Shown here piece by piece: positions 5,685 through 7,849 of a stretch of DNA of 7,849 bases. Under the pieces are notes generated by a model. It was not told where the DNA came from and did not search any database. It saw nothing but the letters and a program-made list of their open reading frames with translations. The position numbers and the translations under genes were made by a program. Source of the DNA: Flammeovirgaceae bacterium UBA4659 (GTDB taxonomy: Bacteria > Bacteroidota > Bacteroidia > Cytophagales > Cyclobacteriaceae); the NCBI GenBank assembly GCA_002405445.1, contig DHLV01000264.1, forward strand, positions 1 through 7,849, written 5' to 3'. Every line of letters begins with the position of its first letter. Within the stretch, counting starts at the first letter, position 1.

Positions 5685-7388
5685 CTAGTAATGATCCATG
5701 TCAACCACCCACACAGCCCGGTGCTGATCAAACAAATAGAGCGACTTGAAGTCTCTGGAATAGAGCAGCGTGGCGTGGCTGTCGTTAGACCAGCCGGAAA
5801 AATAGCTCCAAAGCTTTGGAAGCGATCCGGATGCCATGTTCACCAACTCAATTTTATAGTAGAACCCAGATGGGCAGTTTTCGTCCATCTTGAAGCTGTA
5901 TCCGAAAACATCATGATCAGAAGTGAGGTACCCGTTCATATTAGACACGTTGAACTGCCCGATATTTTGCAGGGTGGCAGCGCTCCAAACATCCAACAGG
6001 GTGTTGGTGGAGGGATAGTAATGCTGCTCTACAAAAAGCTTTTCGCCATTTGGGCTCAACTGCAGCTTCACTTGGTTTGATGCGGTGCGCACGCTGCTCA
6101 CAACGGGCTCGTCTGTGCTGATGTCAACCTTGTAAACAACCTGCATCCCCACCGGATTGCCACGGTCCATAGGTTGGCCCACGCCATACAGCGTGTTGCC
6201 GTCCGGTGAAATCACCATCGACTGGAGTTGCACATCGCTGATTCTGATCTCACCGATTTCAGCACCGGTGCCTGCATCCAAAATCTTTACTGTACCAATT
6301 GCTGAAGCAGGTGCATAAGCGACCACATACACACGGTCTGCTCGCCCGCAGGCCACCCGCGAGCCAAAAAACCCGAGTGTCGTGTTGAGCGCCACCGCAA
6401 GGCTCGAAGCATCAAGCCCAATGATCTTGTTTTCTGTGACGGCAAAAAGTTTCGAGTCATCCTTGCTCAAAGCTAACGGCACATACGGGCTGAAGTAACC
6501 AAAGTCAAAACTATTGATCACTGAATGGGATTGAGTGGAAACGGATTTGACTGAAGGTGTTTTTCCAAAATACGATTCGTTGCTAACGAAGTACATCTTG
6601 TCTCCCGAGGAAGAAAAAACAGGAACTTCAATCGGCTCGCCTGTAATTGAAGTGATGGTGGCACCGGGATACGCAACGTCTAACCTGTTGCTGGCCGCGG
6701 TGAAATTACCGTTCGAAACGGAAACGCTGTATTCGAATTTGAAACCGATGGCATGATTTCCTTTGTCCGTTATCGAAGTGACATTTGGATCGAATACCCG
6801 TGCCACTTCAGATGACTCTTCGTGCCCATACCGGCTGATGAAAGGATAGTGGCGGGTGATGATGTAGGCTGAAAAATCAGTGTCGTTGTTTTTGGTCCAG
6901 GTGAGTGTGGTAGTATTTTGAATGTTGTCCCAAGTGGCAGTAATCAGTTGAACCGGTGTTGGCCGCTTGTTGGGGTCTTCAATCATTTCAAACGAACTGT
7001 TAAGTTTATTAGAGGATCTACCGTTCGCATCGATGATCCATAACGTGAATGAGTATGTGCCTGACTCACTGATCATCTGCAGCGTAAACTGGCCCATCAG
7101 TTGACCGCTTTCCTGAGTCACCCCGCTAACATTGACCGATTCATCGAATCCCAAATCAGACGTAACCCTTAGTGTTTTTACGCCACCCTTCGCCCCTGAA
7201 AAATTGAGCGTGCCGGAAATGGTAAAGGTAGGTGAAGGGGTGATGATGAATTGAGTTTGGTCAAGGCGCAGGTCAGAGATGAGCAAAGCCGGAACGGGAA
7301 CTACCTGTTCATGCCGAGCGCAGTGCATCAAAGTGCCCAGCGATAGACACACGCACACCGTTACCATCCTGCTGCGCCAATGATTCAT
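5685..7388 (-). CDS. exported Ig/Fn3-like plus beta-propeller protein, putative lipoprotein
   Basis: A 567-residue protein of unknown function. Residues 1-22 form a Sec signal (basic start, then a hydrophobic run) ending at Cys23 in LMHC; His just before the Cys is not a normal lipobox residue, so lipid attachment is uncertain. Residues about 36-136 look like a bacterial Ig-like beta-sandwich (PTFTISGTLNFSG, TYSFTLWIIDANG). Residues about 143-240 look like an Fn3-type domain (TTTLTWTKNNDTDFSAYIIT). From about 252 to the end come repeats of the SPDG type: SSSGDKMYFV (259-268), LSKDDSKLFAV (307-317), ISPDGNTLYGVG (393-404), LSPNGEKLFV (444-453) and YSRDFKSLYLF (543-553). These mark a YVTN/WD40-like propeller of about seven blades. 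It is probably on the cell surface or in the periplasm, with a binding role inferred from the fold. No enzyme motif or C-terminal T9SS sorting domain is visible. It appears monocistronic. Confidence 0.82.
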   Translation of the reverse strand: MNHWRSRMVTVCVCLSLGTLMHCARHEQVVPVPALLISDLRLDQTQFIITPSPTFTISGTLNFSGAKGGVKTLRVTSDLGFDESVNVSGVTQESGQLMGQFTLQMISESGTYSFTLWIIDANGRSSNKLNSSFEMIEDPNKRPTPVQLITATWDNIQNTTTLTWTKNNDTDFSAYIITRHYPFISRYGHEESSEVARVFDPNVTSITDKGNHAIGFKFEYSVSVSNGNFTAASNRLDVAYPGATITSITGEPIEVPVFSSSGDKMYFVSNESYFGKTPSVKSVSTQSHSVINSFDFGYFSPYVPLALSKDDSKLFAVTENKIIGLDASSLAVALNTTLGFFGSRVACGRADRVYVVAYAPASAIGTVKILDAGTGAEIGEIRISDVQLQSMVISPDGNTLYGVGQPMDRGNPVGMQVVYKVDISTDEPVVSSVRTASNQVKLQLSPNGEKLFVEQHYYPSTNTLLDVWSAATLQNIGQFNVSNMNGYLTSDHDVFGYSFKMDENCPSGFYYKIELVNMASGSLPKLWSYFSGWSNDSHATLLYSRDFKSLYLFDQHRAVWVVDMDHY

Positions 7389-7586
7389 GGTTCAAACCAA
7401 GCCCAAAAAACGGTGTTCCCGGATGATTTGCGTCATTCAGCTGCAAGTTCTTTGTTATTGCCGAGCGCGGTGGCTGCAAAAACAGCAATCTGTTTTTTTG
7501 ACTACCACTGCCGTTGTTGCGGTTCTCTTGAGCAGAACCCTGGTTTGTGCGCACCGGTAAAGGTTATTTTACGATCTACCGGCTTT

Positions 7587-7614
7587 CGCATCGTCCCCTG
7601 CGGGAGACGATGCG
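7587..7614. repeat. REP-like GC-rich palindrome, type 1
   Basis: CGCATCGTC (7587-7595) pairs perfectly with GACGATGCG (7606-7614). Inside, CCC (7596-7598) pairs with GGG (7602-7604) around a TGC loop, with a single bulged A at 7605. The 12-bp stem with one bulge is like REP/extragenic palindromes. A second overlapping pairing is possible between TCGTCCC (7591-7597) and GGGACGA (7614-7620). No T tract follows on either strand and no gene ends here, which argues against a terminator. Confidence 0.6.
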
Positions 7615-7745
7615 GGACGAGCGAGGTATTTGCCGTTGAAGAACACGGGCAAAGGCACCAATTTCTTATTTCGTCAACACAAACTGAAAGAAAGCACCTA
7701 TTATTTGAGTTCATCTCGCTTGTTGGTGAGGTTACTTTTCCGCAT

Positions 7746-7764
7746 TCTCGCCTCAGACTCTGCG
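7746..7764 (+). repeat. direct-repeat copy related to the type 2 palindrome
   Basis: TCTCGCCTCAGACTCTGCG matches 7825-7843 (TCTCGCCTCGGACTCTGCG) at 18 of 19 positions, 79 bp apart. This copy has lost most of the left arm (CGCATT at 7741-7746 in place of CGCAGAGTC), so it forms at best a short CGCA/TGCG stem. It looks like a decayed or half copy of the palindrome at 7818-7843. Confidence 0.6.
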
Positions 7765-7817
7765 GCTTCCCTACTCCCCCTCGCTCGCACTCTCAAACAA
7801 CACCCACCTTTTTTCTT

Positions 7818-7843
7818 CGCAGAGTCTCGCCTCGGACTCTGCG
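7818..7843. repeat. REP-like palindrome, type 2
   Basis: CGCAGAGTC (7818-7826) and GACTCTGCG (7835-7843) are perfect 9-bp inverted arms around the 8-base loop TCGCCTCG. The right arm and loop recur at 7746-7764. It is immediately followed at the window edge by CGCTCGTC (7842-7849), the inverted copy of GACGAGCG next to the type 1 palindrome (7616-7623), so the repeat cluster probably continues beyond the edge. Confidence 0.65.
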
Positions 7844-7849
7844 CTCGTC

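Larger units (their letters stand above)
7389..7849. other. 461-bp non-coding region rich in palindromes
   Basis: No convincing gene is seen here. Several dyads follow one another: GGTTCT/AGAACC (7521-7526 and 7534-7539), the 8-base palindrome GTGCGCAC (7547-7554), CCGGTA/TACCGG (7554-7559 and 7577-7582), then two REP-like hairpins at 7587-7614 and 7818-7843. The part next to the propeller gene (7389-7520) should hold its promoter. Only a poor candidate is visible there (TTTG, 19 bases, TAACAAAG on the minus strand). Small open frames on both strands cross the repeats and lack coding character. Confidence 0.6.

Noticed and set aside
7309..7554. 81-codon minus-strand frame overlapping the propeller gene start
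   Set aside because: It overlaps the signal-peptide coding region in another frame and has a low-complexity, non-globular composition.
7502..7714. 70-codon minus-strand frame upstream of the propeller gene
   Set aside because: Rich in Cys, Arg and Pro, no recognisable family, and it overlaps the type 1 palindrome and the other dyads; most likely chance.
7561..7849. Plus-strand frame open from 7561 to the right edge
   Set aside because: It has no ATG near its beginning, runs straight through both palindromes and the decayed copy, and its peptide (for example AESRLGLCAR) is a translation of the repeat.

Overview
The window looks like a chromosomal segment of a member of the Bacteroidota, most likely of the Cytophagia/Cytophagales type. 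Three observations support this. The gene string CBS-domain protein, NAD kinase and then a secreted-protein start matches an order I know from that phylum. Promoter-like sites fit the Bacteroidota pattern (TTTG, a spacer of about 19, then TAnnTTTG) rather than -35/-10 boxes. Shine-Dalgarno sequences are largely absent. The genus cannot be named from the sequence alone.

Left half (1-3456, minus strand): a compact housekeeping operon, read right to left. It holds a GatB/YqeY-domain protein (3456-3004), a CvpA-family membrane protein that starts on TTG inside a 4-bp overlap (3007-2501), an alpha/beta hydrolase with an intact Ser-Asp-His triad (2454-1699), a CBS-pair/ACT-like protein (1693-1028) and NAD kinase nadK (1018-140). 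After a 97-bp gap with its own good promoter, the first 14 codons of a signal-peptide-bearing protein run off the left edge. A good promoter candidate lies before the yqeY-like gene.

Middle (3457-5463): a 142-bp divergent intergenic region carries a 20-bp dyad at 3541-3560. Next, on the plus strand, is a two-gene unit coupled through an ATGA overlap: a bile acid:sodium symporter (BASS) family transporter and a PlsC-type glycerolipid acyltransferase whose catalytic motif is spaced HX5D.

Right half (5464-7849): a 221-bp convergent spacer with weak hairpins, then a 567-residue exported protein on the minus strand (Ig-like/Fn3-like N-terminal part and a C-terminal beta-propeller). Upstream of it are 461 bp without a convincing gene but rich in palindromes. 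Two GC-rich REP-like hairpins (7587-7614 and 7818-7843) share short inverted and direct repeats with sequence between and around them. This repeat cluster is the least ordinary part of the window. I see no CRISPR array, transposase, tRNA or rRNA, and no clear evidence of a new multi-gene system.
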